From the NCBI RefSeq assembly GCF_905147045.1, contig NC_065901.1, positions 4,526,001 through 4,590,000 of the forward strand: a stretch of DNA of 64,000 nucleotides, in the 5' to 3' direction. The translations under genes and the position numbers were made by a program. The notes below the pieces were generated by a model, which saw nothing but the letters and a program-made list of their open reading frames with translations, had not been told where the DNA came from and ran no database searches. Below are positions 31,571 through 46,107 of the stretch, piece by piece. Source of the DNA: Nymphalis io (Eukaryota; Arthropoda; Insecta; Lepidoptera; Nymphalidae). Numbering within the stretch: the stretch's first letter is position 1; each line of letters starts with the position of its first letter.

Positions 31571-33598
31571 CTGGGTTTAATGTAATGGTAAAGACTACAT
31601 GAAAACCTTAAATTTGGTTTGGAGTACTGTGAATTAAAACGTAGTGTGATAATGAATCAAAGATTATGTGCAATTTGAGAATGAATTGTATTTTTGGGTC
31701 GTTTTGTGAGTTTGTTTTTATATTATCCAGAGTATAATAATGCCTTTTATCAAAACACTAATAAAACCAAACTTATATAAATAAATATCACTTAAACATA
31801 TCTATATATAGCGCACCCTTTAACATAATAGAATAGTAAAAGACAAATGTCAATTATAAACAAAATATATTAAATACTGATTACATATCGCAAATATCAA
31901 CTTTATTTTGTCGCGCCATCTCACGATCACCAAAAGTACCACAAAAGATTATCACAGAAAAGTAATTAATAAAATTCTTTGTTAAAACCGAGAATAATAT
32001 TAATTGATAAATTTCTCTTGTAGAAATATTTTAAAATTAATTAATTCCTTTTCCTTTGATTTTAAGCAATTTAACTGCAGGTGCTCTTATATAAATTATA
32101 AATGTAAACAGCTAGACATCTGAATTTATTTAGTAACTTTATGTTAGTTGCTTGTGGACATTTTGAAATATAGATATAGATAAAATGTAATATATCCAGT
32201 GACTAAAACTGAAATAAACCAGTTCGCGCTAGGTCCACACGTCCCTCGAACTTTCGCATAAGTAGCGTTAGAAGTGCCATTTACTAATCGACCAAATTAT
32301 ACTAAGGTAAGCAGACAGTCTAGTGGGCCACCTGATGTTACGTAATCACCGCCCATAGACATTGGCTTTGTAAGAAATATTAACTACCCTTACTCAGGTC
32401 AAATAAAGGATTTCATATAAAGTTTATAAACATAATATAACTTTACTGCATAATAATGTTATTAACTTTAAACCTCAATATCATTTAATTCAAAGAAAAA
32501 CGACGACGAAAAATAATTCGTGACATTAGGAATTGTGGTTAATAGCTTTTGGTTTCTAAAAAAATAAAGCACGTTTTTTAGATAGGTGCGCTCTCAATAC
32601 AAAAGTAATCTCGTGGCAACAAAATATGTGTACGCTTTGTTTTTACACAATTTGACGAGCTATGTTTCTTAATATAATGTTTCTGTTACTTTAACTCTCG
32701 ATCAAGATAAATAAATATTTTTTATAAAATACTATTGTTTCTAAATATGTAAAACATTTTAACTAAATTCAAACAACGCAAACTTAAAGCCAGTTATTCC
32801 TTCTGCAAGAGCAAATTCCGGATCTGCGCTTCGAAACTGAACTTTCATGAGTATTTTGCAGGAATATTGCATTTTGTTCCTTTGAATTACTTGTGTATTG
32901 CCTACAACTATACTATAAATATATTGATATTGTTTTTATAAAGCCTTCTTTATATTCTGTTGTTCAACGAACGAAAAACACATATGTGGATTTTTGCAAT
33001 ATTGAATTATGCATCTGGTAACATATTATATTTCTGAATAAATTTGAAAAATTCTTACGATTCTACTTAGTTTAAAATATTCAATTATATTTGAACCTGA
33101 ACATATAATTTGTTTCAATATTTTCAAAATACGCTAAATATTTTGTTAAGCCTAATTCGCTGGGTTTCCCAAGTTCAAAGGGCTTTATAGATCAAATATA
33201 ATTATGCGCCTTATCAATATATTATCTTTTTATGAAACGTGGCAGGACAACTTTATTCTCTTATGATGATGCGATTTTAAGCTTGTAAGTCTTATGAAAG
33301 TATAACATAGCATAATAATTATATTGGATATTAAAAGCGGAATATTATCATGAAATCAGATGGAACCTTCTAGAAGTTTTGGTAATTTTATTATTTCTAG
33401 AGAAAAGTGATAACAAGAAACTCACTTATACATACCAAATAAGAGCCGTTTATGTCAAAAACAAAATTTTGCCAATTGATGACAACGTTATCGATCTCAG
33501 AATATTAGGAATAAACAAGAAATAACTTTATTTAAATTACTGCGTTTTATTCTTCACAGTGTTTTAAGTAGCAATTATGATCACACGTACTTAGGGTT
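31571..33598. other. AT-rich spacer
   Basis: No gene. A short family B fragment in this span is listed separately. Confidence 0.5.
32310..32390 (-). mobile_element. SINE family B, short 3' fragment
   Basis: 'gtgggccacctgatgttacg' followed by 'accgcccatagacattggct' is the reverse complement of the family B 3' end. Confidence 0.78.
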
Positions 33599-33770
33599 AT
33601 GTTTTCCTGGCCGATTTCGGCCAATCTCAAGGGAGATTAGCCAACTGGGCTGGATATGTAACAGTACTCTAATATAGGATATATTACGCAGTTGGCTAAT
33701 CAAGCTAATTCAAGAATGTGCGCCAACACAGGTGTCTTTATTCCTTCACTTTTATAATCAGATGGGACGG
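33599..33770 (-). mobile_element. SINE family C fragment with an internal inverted duplication
   Basis: 'ttcctggccgatttcggcca' at one end and 'ataatcagatgggacgg' at the other place it in family C. Inside, GATTAGCCAACTG (33635-33647) recurs inverted as CAGTTGGCTAATC (33689-33701), which other copies do not show. Confidence 0.82.
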
Positions 33771-34334
33771 TGATGTACTTAAAAAAAATATTGGCTTACT
33801 AGAATGATTTATTAAAACGTTGTTCTGTAGTAATAGCGTTACTTAAGATACATACCAGGCTTAATAAAAATAAAACTTCAAAGAAAAAAAATGTATATAA
33901 TATAATAATAAAATGTATAGATAAGTATATTATTGGAAGAGTCAAATACCCATCGGCATTACATATAACATTAGCGCTTTTTGCCTAGAAAACTTGTCAT
34001 CCTTTCTTATTTATAAAGCGTGGTATATTTTTAAAACTTCAGATTTTTCAATGACTCGGATTGAATGTAATTTTTTTGATAAAAACTTTTAGATACGTCC
34101 CTAACTATATGAAAATATTGAGTCAATTTATATTTAATATATTTAATATTTAATACCTTGAAATCAAAGGAGGGGTAGAATTCGTTATTCATGAACTAAT
34201 ATGTTAATTGGTATCGAAATGCAAATATGGTGAAGTATAAATTGGCGTGCATCGACCGAGGTTTGCGCAGGTTGACAAAAAGGGATTTATAAGATCAAGC
34301 TATAATTATTGAGGTATGACCAAAAGTATGGTTT

Positions 34335-34605
34335 ACTTACTTGGTGGTACGGCTTTATATAAGCCCATCTAGCAGGGTACCGATCACTCACCACATATTC
34401 TACCTCAAAACAGCAATACCTTTTAATATTGCGTTTCTGTTTGAAGGATGAGTGAACCAGTATAATTACAGGCACAACGAACAAAACATCTTGGAAAGAT
34501 CGGTGGCGTGTGACAATGTGAGGGATGGTAAATATTTCTTATAGTGTTAATTTACATGGGTAGAGATGATCACAGTTGGCCCATTTGGCCAGTCCGTTAA
34601 ACTAT
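34335..34605 (+). mobile_element. SINE family B, old near-full-length copy
   Basis: 'ggtggtacggctttatataa', 'gatgagtgaaccagtataat', 'tacaggcacaacgaacaaaa' and 'ggcccatttggccagtccg' follow family order. It is clearly diverged. Confidence 0.8.
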
Positions 34606-37600
34606 AAAAAAATAATTTTAGTCTCGCATAAAACGCATATAAATTCCCATTAAGATGAACAATATTTTTATGAAAATACAAGCAGGATCAGAGCAATCAC
34701 AAAATTTAATAAAATCTTAATTGTTTTTGTACTTATGTGTCTTTTGTATTATTTCCTGATAATAAAAAAAGATTCCACGTTTTACAAATGTCCTTTATAT
34801 ATTTACCATTAGGGTGAACTCGTTACTAATATTTCACGGATATTTCCTGCCAGATTAATAATGAAATAGTCATTAACAGTTCGATATAAACATAAATCAA
34901 TTACTCCATGTGCTTGGGAAACATAACGCTGATTAAGATCGGAAGGCAGAGAATGACGGTAGGATCGTAATCAATTAACTGCACGCTTAGTGTGCGCTGT
35001 ATAAACCTTGCGTTAAGCAAATAATTACACTGAGTACACGAATTACATATAATGCTATGGATATGTGAATACATTGTCCCTTTCTATCCTATATTAAACT
35101 AATATTAACCAGTCATTCAAAATATATCTAATCAATATGTTTCCATAAATAAATTATTATTTTAAATTCTATTATTCTATTTATTCTATTCTATGATGTG
35201 AGAAAGAAAACTTACTTCTTCTGCCTAGAAGAAAACTTACATTTATGTTTATATACGTAGTTCATTTAAATCAATATATAAGCCATGACTATATATTACA
35301 TTGACTGAAATCTACCTAAGATTCGAAAAGATACCTCAGCCCTGATCAGGAGAACCAATAAAAACTACTCAGTGCGTTTATATTGTTATGTTTATATGTT
35401 TGTAACAATGAATAAAAATGAAAATAATAATATTATATTTTTAGATCAAATCGCCTAAGATTGTTAAATACTCAGTGTATTATTATGTAAAAAATCAATA
35501 GACTTGTATAAAAAGCTTTAGGATACAAACGTTCCCTAACCATTTTTTTATTAATTGGCAATGTAACATAGTTGCGTCATAATATTTAGACTAGATTTTA
35601 TTTGTTATGCTATGTTGACTTGATTATGCAAAATATTCTGTTCTGCTCTTCTCTTGAGGAGATTTTGAATCACATTACACCACGTTGCCCTCATGCGTGT
35701 TGGATTGACCATTCAATAAACACAAATTAGACCCATGATAACTCAGTGAATTTGTACGAGTGCAAACCAGCTATTTTCAGTTTATCTGATAAATATTACG
35801 TAAATATCGTACAAAAAAACAAAAAAGGAATTCGAAACATTCTCTAATTCATTAAAGTTCTCATCGGACAGCAACGTCGATGCAAACAACCCCACCGATC
35901 CTGGACTTGGACAGAATCCCGGGATTCATAACCCGGGATTAGACATTGTACTCGCGCCGACAACTTTACGTTCACTAACTGTTATTAGTTTTCCTACTTT
36001 AATTCTTTATGACGCAGGTTAAAATATTAAAACAAGAAAATTTATACAACACTTGATTCGACTTTGATTTGACTTTAATATTCATTTGTAATTAATTTCT
36101 AACTATATTATCATTTACATCAAATCTACAGACATCATTGCTATTGGTGTATCGTTTTATTATTTTGATTGAGGTTATTTTAATATGCCTGCATGTTTTT
36201 GTTTCTGGGTAACATCACAATCTTAATTTATTATGATTTTATACTTTTAATGCAAATAAGTTTAACATAGAAAATATAAAAGCTGCTTATAAGAAAAAAT
36301 CCAAATACGCTTTCTTTCGTAGAAAAATGATGGCTGACGAAAAGTATTTATTAACGAAAACCCTGGAAACATTATAAGGTTTCCTTTAACTTGTATTAAA
36401 TTCCGTTCACTACAACCGCTTGTGAAAATTTTCCTTACAGACAAGTCTTCCTTGTGGATGAAATGTATACTGGCTTATTTCGTTAAATAATCAAGACAAT
36501 AAAGTAAAACAAAATCTCTTTTTCCAATAATATGCTATTGAAATTGAAAATATTTTTTTAATGTAAATAATTTTCACAACGAGAATTTAATTTATATTTC
36601 CGAGAAATTTAGTGCAATGTTTTTAAATGAAACATTTTAAAATTTAATTCTTCTGACGCTTCAGTCTCATTACGAGTACGGACTAAAATGTTCACAATGC
36701 CTCTTTTTAAAAGGAGTTGATGATGCATGCGCGTACGCATATAATAAATTACTTATTTGCCTTTTTTGCCAATCAACTGTAGTCAGCTGTTTGAACCCTG
36801 TAGTGGTCAAGTGCATTTGTTTTAGTTTCTATAAGTCAATACTAAAAATCCCGAGTTCAAACTATGTGAAATTCACTACGATACAAAAGTAGGACAAAAA
36901 TAACTCAAAATCATATTTAATATTTGTTTTGAATTAGCATCGAATGTCTAAGAATTTGCAAACAAAATGTTCTACTTAATGCAGACAGCTTTTTAGAACA
37001 GTAATATAAAGGTCAATGCAAACAGCAGCTGTTTCTTATAGCAACAAAGAAAACCAATAGAAATTTATGTAATCACCGAAATAAAAGTTGTTTTATTTCA
37101 ATGATAGCTTATTTCATTATTATAAGTTAGAACACGATGAAGTTCTAAAATTCACTTACTTTGTTCAAAAAATGTAATTTTATGTGAAAGGTCATCGTTA
37201 CAATACAATAACGATACCGTGAAACGATAACTCGACTAAGTGTATAAGAGGCTGTTAAAATGTACGATACATGTTAATAATACCTCTTATACCACGACGC
37301 TGCTTGAGATCATGTATCAACAAATTACGCAATATTCCGGCCATTAAAATGATACTAATAAAGTCATTATGACAGAATGACATATATGTATGACAGAATG
37401 ATACCTTACGTTATAGTTGGTTATTATAGTAACAAGGAAAATTAATTGGAATATATTTTTACATATCCTACACATTTATTTATTACTGTTATATAATTTA
37501 GTATATTTTTTTAAATATGTATTTAAATTTGAACAGCCCACTTACTAAGCTAGGGAACTGTCACCAGACTTTCTTTTAGGCAACATATATACATATTTTA

Positions 37601-39287
37601 TAAAACATAATTTATAATTTATTTAATACAAGCTGTTGAGAAGAATGTCGGTTTTATTGCGATATATAAAAAAATTCGTTTTCTGTTACTCTTTGTTATC
37701 ACCCAAACTAATTTTTTGATAAATTTATATAATATACAGACATGGTTTTTACTCCTTTATTATATGTCTACATAGACAGTCGTATCTTTTCCACGAATTT
37801 TTTCATTAAAGTTTTTTTTTAATATAAACTATAAGAAAAATAGAAACTGAAACCATCAATTCCAAATATCAGGTAATGATATAATCGACAAATTCCAAAG
37901 CGCTTAAGATATTCTAATGAAATTCCAATGGATCGTTTTTGTTCTGAATAAAACATTCATAGCTATCTGTAATCTGAATTAAAACGGAGAAGGGTTATTT
38001 GTGACGGAAAAAGAGAAAAAGGCAATTATTTTAATTGTAGAGATTTTAATCGACGATGCGGAATTGACAATTATGCAAATTATGAATTGTCTTAAACTGA
38101 ATTGCTTCAAGATGAATGAAGAAGGAGGAGGAGAGTTGAGGTTTTTTTATGTTTATTCAGTTATGTTCGACACAGGTGTCAAATAATGTTCGTACTAATA
38201 TAGTTTATTTAAAAAATATTTAATCTATCAATATTAGTAATGGTTCGATTAACGGAACAGAACAATTTAATTATTTATTTTCTTTTATCAAAAATTTCAG
38301 TTATATAATTTTGGCTTACGTGACGTATATATGACGTATGGTAGGTCAAAAAACACATTCATGCTCGATTTTCATATAATTCTAATGAACATGCGTTATA
38401 TAGCTTACTACAAATGTTTGTCTGCAAGACGTAATTATTAACATACGTAGTATAACGTGATAAGAAAAAGGAACGCTTTGTCGTTACTGTTTATTTATTC
38501 TTTTTTATATTATTGTTTTAATGTTAAAATAGTACAAAAACGTTTTAACATCGCACTATTTTGTAAAATAAAATAACAATTAATGTGTAACTTACATTTA
38601 TTGAGTGGTATATACATACTTTTAAATAATTGGTCGTTTTAGTAGCGAAAATATAATATCAACCAATAGCTTTAAAAATCGCGTTTCTATCATCTAATAT
38701 TATATTTGTTCTTGCATATCACATCTCGCTGGCGCACTGACTGATTCTGATGGAACTACTAAATCAAATCAAAGTCGAAATTAGGGAACAAGTGCCGTTG
38801 CAACAGTAAAGCGACATCGTGTTTAAGATTTCGTGCCGTAGAACGCAACAGTTAATACCTACCAACTCGTCAGCAGTCACCGCCGGCTCTATTAACAAAC
38901 AGTAAAGTTTAAATTAGATCGAGTCGTGGAATTATGGATGGTGAGAATTATCTTGAGTGGGATGTCATCTCAGAAGTTAGGTTTAATTAAAGTTGCCACT
39001 CGATGGCGGTCGGTTAAGACGATTCCTAGCTCTGAATTGCACTTCGTTAACTATTTGCATTTTATGTATTACTTTATCACGAAGTTCTCGATCGACTGTA
39101 ATTCCTCAGGATTTATCCTCTGTTGCCTAGTATTGAAACGAATCTTTGTTCTAATTGTAATTAATACTGGGTCTTCGGATTATTGAGAAGAGATCTTTTA
39201 CTAAATACATTGAAATTAAATACAATATAAGTTGCTAATTAAATCACTTATTACAATTAATATGTGAAATAATTTCAGGTTTTATGA
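34606..39287. other. Repeat-poor AT-rich stretch
   Basis: About 4.7 kb in which I see only one old SINE (35646-35770, listed) and short GC-richer islets near 34925-35035, 35870-35960 and 38720-38900. The open frames here are short and lack motifs. It resembles intergenic or intronic DNA. Confidence 0.5.
35646..35770 (-). mobile_element. Old SINE family A copy with internal deletion
   Basis: 'tcttctcttgaggagatttt', 'acaccacgttgccctcatgc', then a jump to 'ataaacacaaattagaccca' and 'gagtgcaaacc'. This is family A order with the middle removed. Confidence 0.75.
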
Positions 39288-39465
39288 ATCAAGTAGCTGC
39301 CCGTCTCAACTTCGTACGGGTAAAATAATGATTTTGGATTAGATTTGCGCAAAAGCCGTTTTTAGTTACTCTTACTTAGTTAATTCGTTGCGAAATGAGT
39401 AACTATATTAAATTTCAAGTCAATCGGATGTAAAGATTCATAGATCTCGAGATGAGTAATTCAGT
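39288..39465. repeat. Diverged dispersed repeat (sister of 5712-5884)
   Basis: It shares 'ttcgtacgggtaaaa', 'tttcaagtcaatcggatgta' and 'agatctcgagatgagt' with the earlier copy in the same order. Confidence 0.55.
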
Positions 39466-39767
39466 CACTGGTATATGTATATACATCATAAAGAATACAA
39501 CAAGTCGGATTAAGTTTCGCATATTATCAAAGGTATCCAATGATAATATAATTTACTATTACGAAAATTTTACTACTCTAAAAAGTTCTAAGTATGGAGC
39601 TACTATCACATTTTCTCTTGCCCAGTGTAACACTGCAACTTTCTTAAACCTTCCCATAATTTCTTGACAGAAATACCCAAATATTTTTTATTAACCCAAC
39701 GCAGGATTAAAAACTACATCTCGGTATCAGCTGTACCAACTAGCCACTAAAGCTAGTTAATATCTAC

Positions 39768-39804
39768 TTTGTTATTGGAGAGTTTGTTACTCTCCAATAA
39801 CAAA
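39768..39804. repeat. Perfect 15-bp hairpin, 7-nt loop
   Basis: TTTGTTATTGGAGAG, loop TTTGTTA, CTCTCCAATAACAAA. The loop repeats the first seven bases of the arm, a sign of local template switching. Confidence 0.9.
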
Positions 39805-42800
39805 TAACCCAAGAAAGCCTTACAAAGTAAAAGTCCCATCATTTCTACGATCCATTAGTTCCTATTATAAAACATTCAGTCCTAAGACCCATAACCACTA
39901 AGATACACATAACGTCACGTCTCAAACGGCCCACTAACTAACCAACAGCCGTGAAACTGAGACATAAAGCGACTTGCGACCTCCGACACGCAACGACATA
40001 TTTAACATAAGACTCTCCTTCTTCTGTTAACGCTATTATTAATTGCATTCAAAGACAAGACGTAATTTGTTATTTCTAGTATGATAGCTGTAATAAAAAT
40101 TAAAGTTTTGTAAACAGATAATATAAACATACTAAAATTCAATTAATAAAGCATAAACAAATAGACAAATGCTTTCAAAGAGAAGGTAAAAGGGATCCAC
40201 GATTAATTAGTGTCGCTATTTGTTACAGCCACACAATATATTTTTTTTTTTGGTTATATGTTTATTATTTAATTTATTCCTAAATATTATCTATATGAAT
40301 ATATTTAAGAATAAAGTAATTACATAATCTTATATATTTCACCAATAGATGGCGTTAGTGGTATTTTAAATAGCGCTATCGTCGTGCTGTCTTAATAATA
40401 TAAGGTGTTATTGTGTTTTTATTTATATGAATTACAAATGATACATGCAAGTTATAGTATATTACTGATTCAATATTTTTATTGCTTTAGGAATTAGTCT
40501 ACCAAATATTTAGTGACGTGATCACTATATATTTCTTAGATGAATTAGAATCAACGAATCTGTAAAAGCCTACACTTCATTTTCTATCACTTAACGACTA
40601 AGTTAAGTTTTTAGAAAAAAATATTTATATAAAATCTAATAATATTCTTACCCTTAAACGATCTAAGACGATTAAACTTTGTCCAGCATGAACGTACTAC
40701 AGTAGTAACGCATACACAATTTACAAGTGCATACCAATCTATATACGTTTAATGCGGCATTTCAGGTGTACACAAGCTTGTAAAATCTTCATTTGTGGAA
40801 AGGCACTCGACGCAAGACAGTATCTGAACTAACAGTCTAATTGAATGTATATACAATTGTAGACAGTATCGACTCCAGCTGGCTGACTCCTTAACGAAAT
40901 GTATTGACTATATTTGTCGCTGATCACAATTGTAGAAACTATTAAGATTCAGCTTTTTATATCAATAAAACTTAATTGATTAAAAACGGTTAAATTTGAA
41001 TATTAAAATACTTATTTTGTTTTAATATATTTTCAAAGATTCAGAATTAACTATAACATATTAAAAAGCTTTATCTCATTGAGAATGAGATAATGAAAAA
41101 ACATGTTGCTAGATGAAAACGAAGGCAAAAGTAGTATGTGTAAGAGAAAAAAACCATTTCACGAGTTTTCGTTTTCATTTATATTTCACTTTACATTTTA
41201 CTTAAATAATATGACGGCGAGACTGGCGCCATCTTTGATTTAGACTATTCAATTTTAGACGAGAGTGATTGCATACTATTGGCTGTTGTCACTCGGGCGG
41301 AACATCAAACGGGCAGCCATCTCGTGGTTGGACGTCATCGACGGATCGCCGTTAATTTTAATTACGTTTGAATTATAATATAAGATTAATTTACCAAATG
41401 TTTGTACATACTGTTACGTCTCATCGTTCGTACTGTTACGGCCATTAATATTTTTAATTATAAAAATAAATTAGATTTTGTTTTTATAATACAATCTAAG
41501 AAAAGTTTATTGAATTAAATGCATCGTATTTCTCCGTATACGCTGTTTTGTTCACAATTTATCCCAACTTAACTTTTTCAAGGCACAATAAAACAATGTT
41601 ATCCGAGAAAGTAGGATATTTAAAATAGGGAAATAACAGAATAGATGAAATTTTCTAAGCGAAACAAATACGGTATAACTAAAAGAATATTAATAAAAGA
41701 AAATATGAAAGAGGCATATAAGTAGGGTCGCCATAAAACACGCGGGTCGCGGAAGTTGGTCCGGGGAGGGAAGGCGGCGTGCAATTATATGTAAATCCGG
41801 GGCACATTAGCGCGCTGTATGTATTAGGCTTCAGCCTCATTGTAACCACAGGTTTGTTTTAACGGACCGACAGAATTGACGTTGTCGTTTGATAAATGCA
41901 AATTTTGCATTTTTGAATATAACTTATATCCTGGATCAAGAAAATAATTGATTTACATCACGAGTAGATTGATTTGACGGGTAAAATTTTTGAATACTTA
42001 CAATTAATCTTACCACGTACATAACGTAACCGCACACGATTTTATTTAAAAATAAAATGACGTTAAACACAGATAAATAAAATAGTTAAAATATTAATAT
42101 AAGTATGTATGTAAGTTTTACTCCCAGTTTCTCAAACGCTGATCAAAGCCATACTAAGAAATTTGACTTTATTATGAATGCTCAAATTCAACCGATGACG
42201 TAATGTATGCAGTGAGCGTTCAGTGTGAAATCAAATACTGGCTGTGTGTCTTTCTGTTTGCTCTTGAACCATAATAAATTGAAAAATATATAAATTAAAT
42301 CAGACGAAAATTAATTTATTCGGGTAGTTTCTTATTTTTACTAATTCAAATTCATTATTATATTAAACTCACGAATACCGACGTCACCATCTTTTTATTA
42401 TCTTTTAATAATTTTTTTCAATAGTTCCAACTTCATATGTATTAATTATCAATAGTACATGCTTCTTAGTGTCGTGTTAATGTTTATTATATATAAAGAT
42501 TTGTTACATTAGAAACTGTCATATTAAAAACGCACCGCGCACCGCAATGGATACAAGCCTTCGCTTGATAATACGAGTTTAAACAGCGCCCGCCGCGCGC
42601 CACTAACGCGATAGTTAACACAACCTGACAGCTTGTACGTGAAATAATACTAATTGAATACGCGATTTAGATTATCATTACACTAAATTCTGTTTCATCG
42701 CCTATACTATGCGTATGTAATGGACACTAACGATTGTTTCAAATGACACAACATTAACGTAGTAATAGATAGCAATCGCGGTTTCGCTGTGCGATATTTA

Positions 42801-43079
42801 TGTTGAATTAATGTAATATTTTATATTCGTTATGTAATAAAATATTTTTAACACATAATTATTATGTAATATGAAGATAACTTTGATTTATTCAATATAT
42901 AATACATAGTTATATAGTTTAAAATTTATAATCAAGTTAATCATTTATTTTGTTATCCATATTTATATTGCTGTATATTTATTTTATAGCGTAAAAAGAT
43001 TCTGAAAATCTTGTAAAAACATACTTATATAGAGAAGATTTTGACTTTGTTTTTAAGATTGGACTCGAGCTTCGTTTGG
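39805..43079. other. Repeat-poor AT-rich stretch with GC-richer islets
   Basis: No gene recognised. Islets at about 41215-41345, 41715-41860 ('ccggggagggaaggcggcgt') and 42525-42650 ('agcgcccgccgcgcgccact') contrast sharply with their surroundings. They have no long frames and no SINE features. Confidence 0.5.
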
Positions 43080-43155
43080 GCGACCTTTGGTTTGGTTTGA
43101 GGTTTCGGCGTCTGCGGCCTTATATCTAGCCACTAGACCAACAACACATTCAAGT
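43080..43155 (-). mobile_element. SINE family C, tRNA-like head fragment
   Basis: The minus strand reads 'gttggtctagtggctagata' then 'taaggccgcagacgccga', matching the family C head at 15806. No body follows. Confidence 0.6.
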
Positions 43156-43442
43156 CTGGATTATAATGTAATTGTATCATAAAAAGTAATAACCGACGAA
43201 ACAACTAGTCACAAACGCTGTATTAACTATTATTAATAACAAAATCAACGTACCAGTATATTTGTGTACATATATATACGTTTATCTAAAGAGACGAAGA
43301 CAGTAAAAGGCTCGTCGGAGATCGTGAGCTTCTAAATTGTCAGAATTCGTTCCGATAACAGCAAAAGCGATTCGGGGTATTTTGATACGTACTTATAAAA
43401 AATTATCTCATTATGTTTTTTTTTATTTAAAATTCATCCAAT

Positions 43443-43790
43443 GCCTCGATAGTTTAGTTGTTAGTTTATAAATCTGCATATTCTGAATTTAGAATTCTAG
43501 GTCGAACAAAATTAAAGTTATTAGTTTATTCCGAACAGGAATATAGAATATAAAAGCAGCTGGAAGTTTAGAAGTATTACACTCTGGGTATTACACCTTG
43601 GGTAGCACGTGAAGTCCATTCGTCCTGCTCCTGATCTGTCAGTGGTCGTATAGGATTACAGTCCAATCAGAATGAAAGTGAAGGGTAAGAAGGTTCATCT
43701 CTGTTAACATCTTCACTCTCACTTACATCAGAACATCTCCTATACAGATGGGTAGTCTGATAGATTTGCCACTGTGACTGAATAAAACCT
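43443..43790 (+). mobile_element. SINE family C, long diverged copy
   Basis: Head 'gcctcgatagtttagttgtt', then 'cagctggaagtttagaagta', 'gcacgtgaagtcc', 'cctgctcctgatct' and 'ttacagtccaatcagaatga'. It links the head (as at 15806) to the body seen alone at 10648, 18067 and 33599, so those belong to one family. Confidence 0.78.
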
Positions 43791-45823
43791 ATTAGATTAT
43801 TTTTTATAAGCAATCACAGCCATAATGTTAAACAAAAATTATAAATATTTTAAGTAAATAGAAATTGAGAAATATTCATTTATTTAAATGAGAATTCAGC
43901 CTCAATTTTATTTCAGTAATATTTAAAAGTATATGATAGACAAGATTTAAATTTTCATGAATATACGAAAACGTAGGCTTTTCCCGAACTCCCAAATGTG
44001 TTTGATGGAAGCAATGAGATCACAAATGACGTGTATTCCATGCATACGAATTGCATTTGGATCTTATTGAAGCATCATATTACTTAAGTATTGAGAAACA
44101 CTTAACAATACAGATAAAAAAATCAAGGCAATTATTTGACTTAACAACAACGCTATTAAAACTCGTACATACATCACTTTACACTTATTTTAACGATAAT
44201 ATTTAAAAACTGCTTAAGAATGACTCATTGCAACGTTAATAAATTATACACAATTATTTTCAATTTTAATACCTAATTTAGTTTAATGAGTATTTTCGTC
44301 AATCAGATTGCTTGTGAGATCATTCTAATAAAAAAAGAAAAACGGCTTGACAGTCGCATTCTGTTATAAATATAGATACGTAATCTAGAAAAATACACGT
44401 TAAATTCTCGTTAAGAAAGTAATTCGGTGCGCAACAATGGCGAGCAGAATACGCGGGATTGCTGCTATTTGCGCTCGTTTCTCGCATCTAGAGTTAATTA
44501 TGTATTGAAAGGAGGAAAAATGTCTATGTAATATGTAATTGCTAGTTGTTTTATCATCTGACATTTCAACTAGCGAATACTAGGCTGCTTCAAATTAAAT
44601 AAAACTATGCAAATTATCAGAAATAAACAGCATAACCACGTTTTACAAATCTAAATATAAAACGAAACTTTAGGCACAAATTTGCATAAAACTAAATATA
44701 CTTCCTTATAAGCCCACTTGAATAACTTTAGCATCTTCCTGTTGCAGTATTGAATTAAATCAAAAAAAAATAAAGCTATGACCGGCAAGGCTATTTCGGC
44801 ATGTAGATTTTACAGAGAAAAACCAGCAGGAAACTAGATAGCTTTTTGGCAATTGGAATAACATGTGTCACTATTTACGCCTTTTGCCGCAATATTCACA
44901 GTACACCGAACATACATTCATACATGCAATGCATGCATATAAAGTGTGTATTTTATAAGTACTTGTCCTCTTTGTACATAAAATGTTACTTTATTTTATT
45001 CTTGCAAATTAAAATACCAATAATGGATACATTTTCTATTTGTAGTTTCTGTTTTTCATTGCAATAAAATATATTTAACTGTTTTTGTGTAACAAGTCAT
45101 AACACAAAACAAAAGGCAATATTAAATACATTCATATAAAATATTAAATAAAAAAATACAATATTAAAGTGTCTACGACAATTTTTTTAAATCAAAATGG
45201 AATAAAAATCAGCGACCTATTAATATCCGCTACAACAACCTCAAATGAAAACATGAAATAATATTTTAGCTATCTAGAAATATAGATATTGCAATTTTAA
45301 TCTAAGTTATGTTCAGAAAGGCGTGTGGTGTGATTCCTATTAAAATTGAACAAATACTTCGCCTCTAAAAGAACGAAACAAAAATAAAATGATTTGCACA
45401 CAACGCATTGTAATAAACTCGTCCGAGCGCAGTGCGTGCGGCAACTCACGTCTCTTTGATTCGTTCGTTTCAGACTAAGGATGTTGAAACCCTGTTTAAT
45501 GTAATATTATTAAGATATAATTTAATACTGCTATTTATAAGCCGAGGTGGCTTAATGGATAGAAAACGTAAACTCCAACACTTTTTTGTACACAAATGAT
45601 CATACAAGGAGTAAACTTAACTACTTTTATTACTTACCAAAAGTCATCTCATCCAGTCAACTTTTTAGGTACTGAGAGGACACATTAGGAAAGTAAATGA
45701 AAAGTTAACATAAACTCTTATATTAAGTAATATTCGTATACAACTAAGTAATTTAGTCAAGAACCACTTTTATTTCTGTACTCAATTTGTTTTTATAGTT
45801 CGTCGCAAGATCAAAAGTGATCA
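43791..45823. other. AT-rich spacer with GC-richer islets
   Basis: No gene. Small islets at about 44425-44490 and 45415-45475 ('tccgagcgcagtgcgtgcgg'). Confidence 0.45.
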
Positions 45824-46107
45824 CCGTAACGGTAACCGTAACGGCCTGCGAATGTCCCACTGCTGGGCTAAAGGCCTCTTCCTCTTTTTGAGGAGAAGGG
45901 TTGGAGCTTATTCCACCACGCTGCTCCAATGCGGCTTGGTGGAATACACATGTGGTAGAATTTCAGTAAAATCAGGCACATGCAGGTTTCCTCACGATGT
46001 TTTCCTTCACCGTAAAGCACGAGATGAATTATAATCACAAATTAAGCACCTAAAAATTCAGTGGTGCTTGCCCGGGTTTGAACCCTCCATCATCGGTTAA
46101 GATTCAC
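45824..46107 (-). mobile_element. SINE family A, head truncated
   Basis: The reverse complement of family A, from a (CCGTAA)-type terminal run and 'tcccactgctgggctaaagg' to 'catcggttaagattcac', where the tRNA-like head is cut. The open frame across it is a by-product. Confidence 0.92.

Noticed and set aside
45480..45490. Possible 3' splice site ('tcgtttcag') after a GC-richer islet
   Set aside because: No open, codon-like exon follows and the branch region cannot be assessed; too weak alone.
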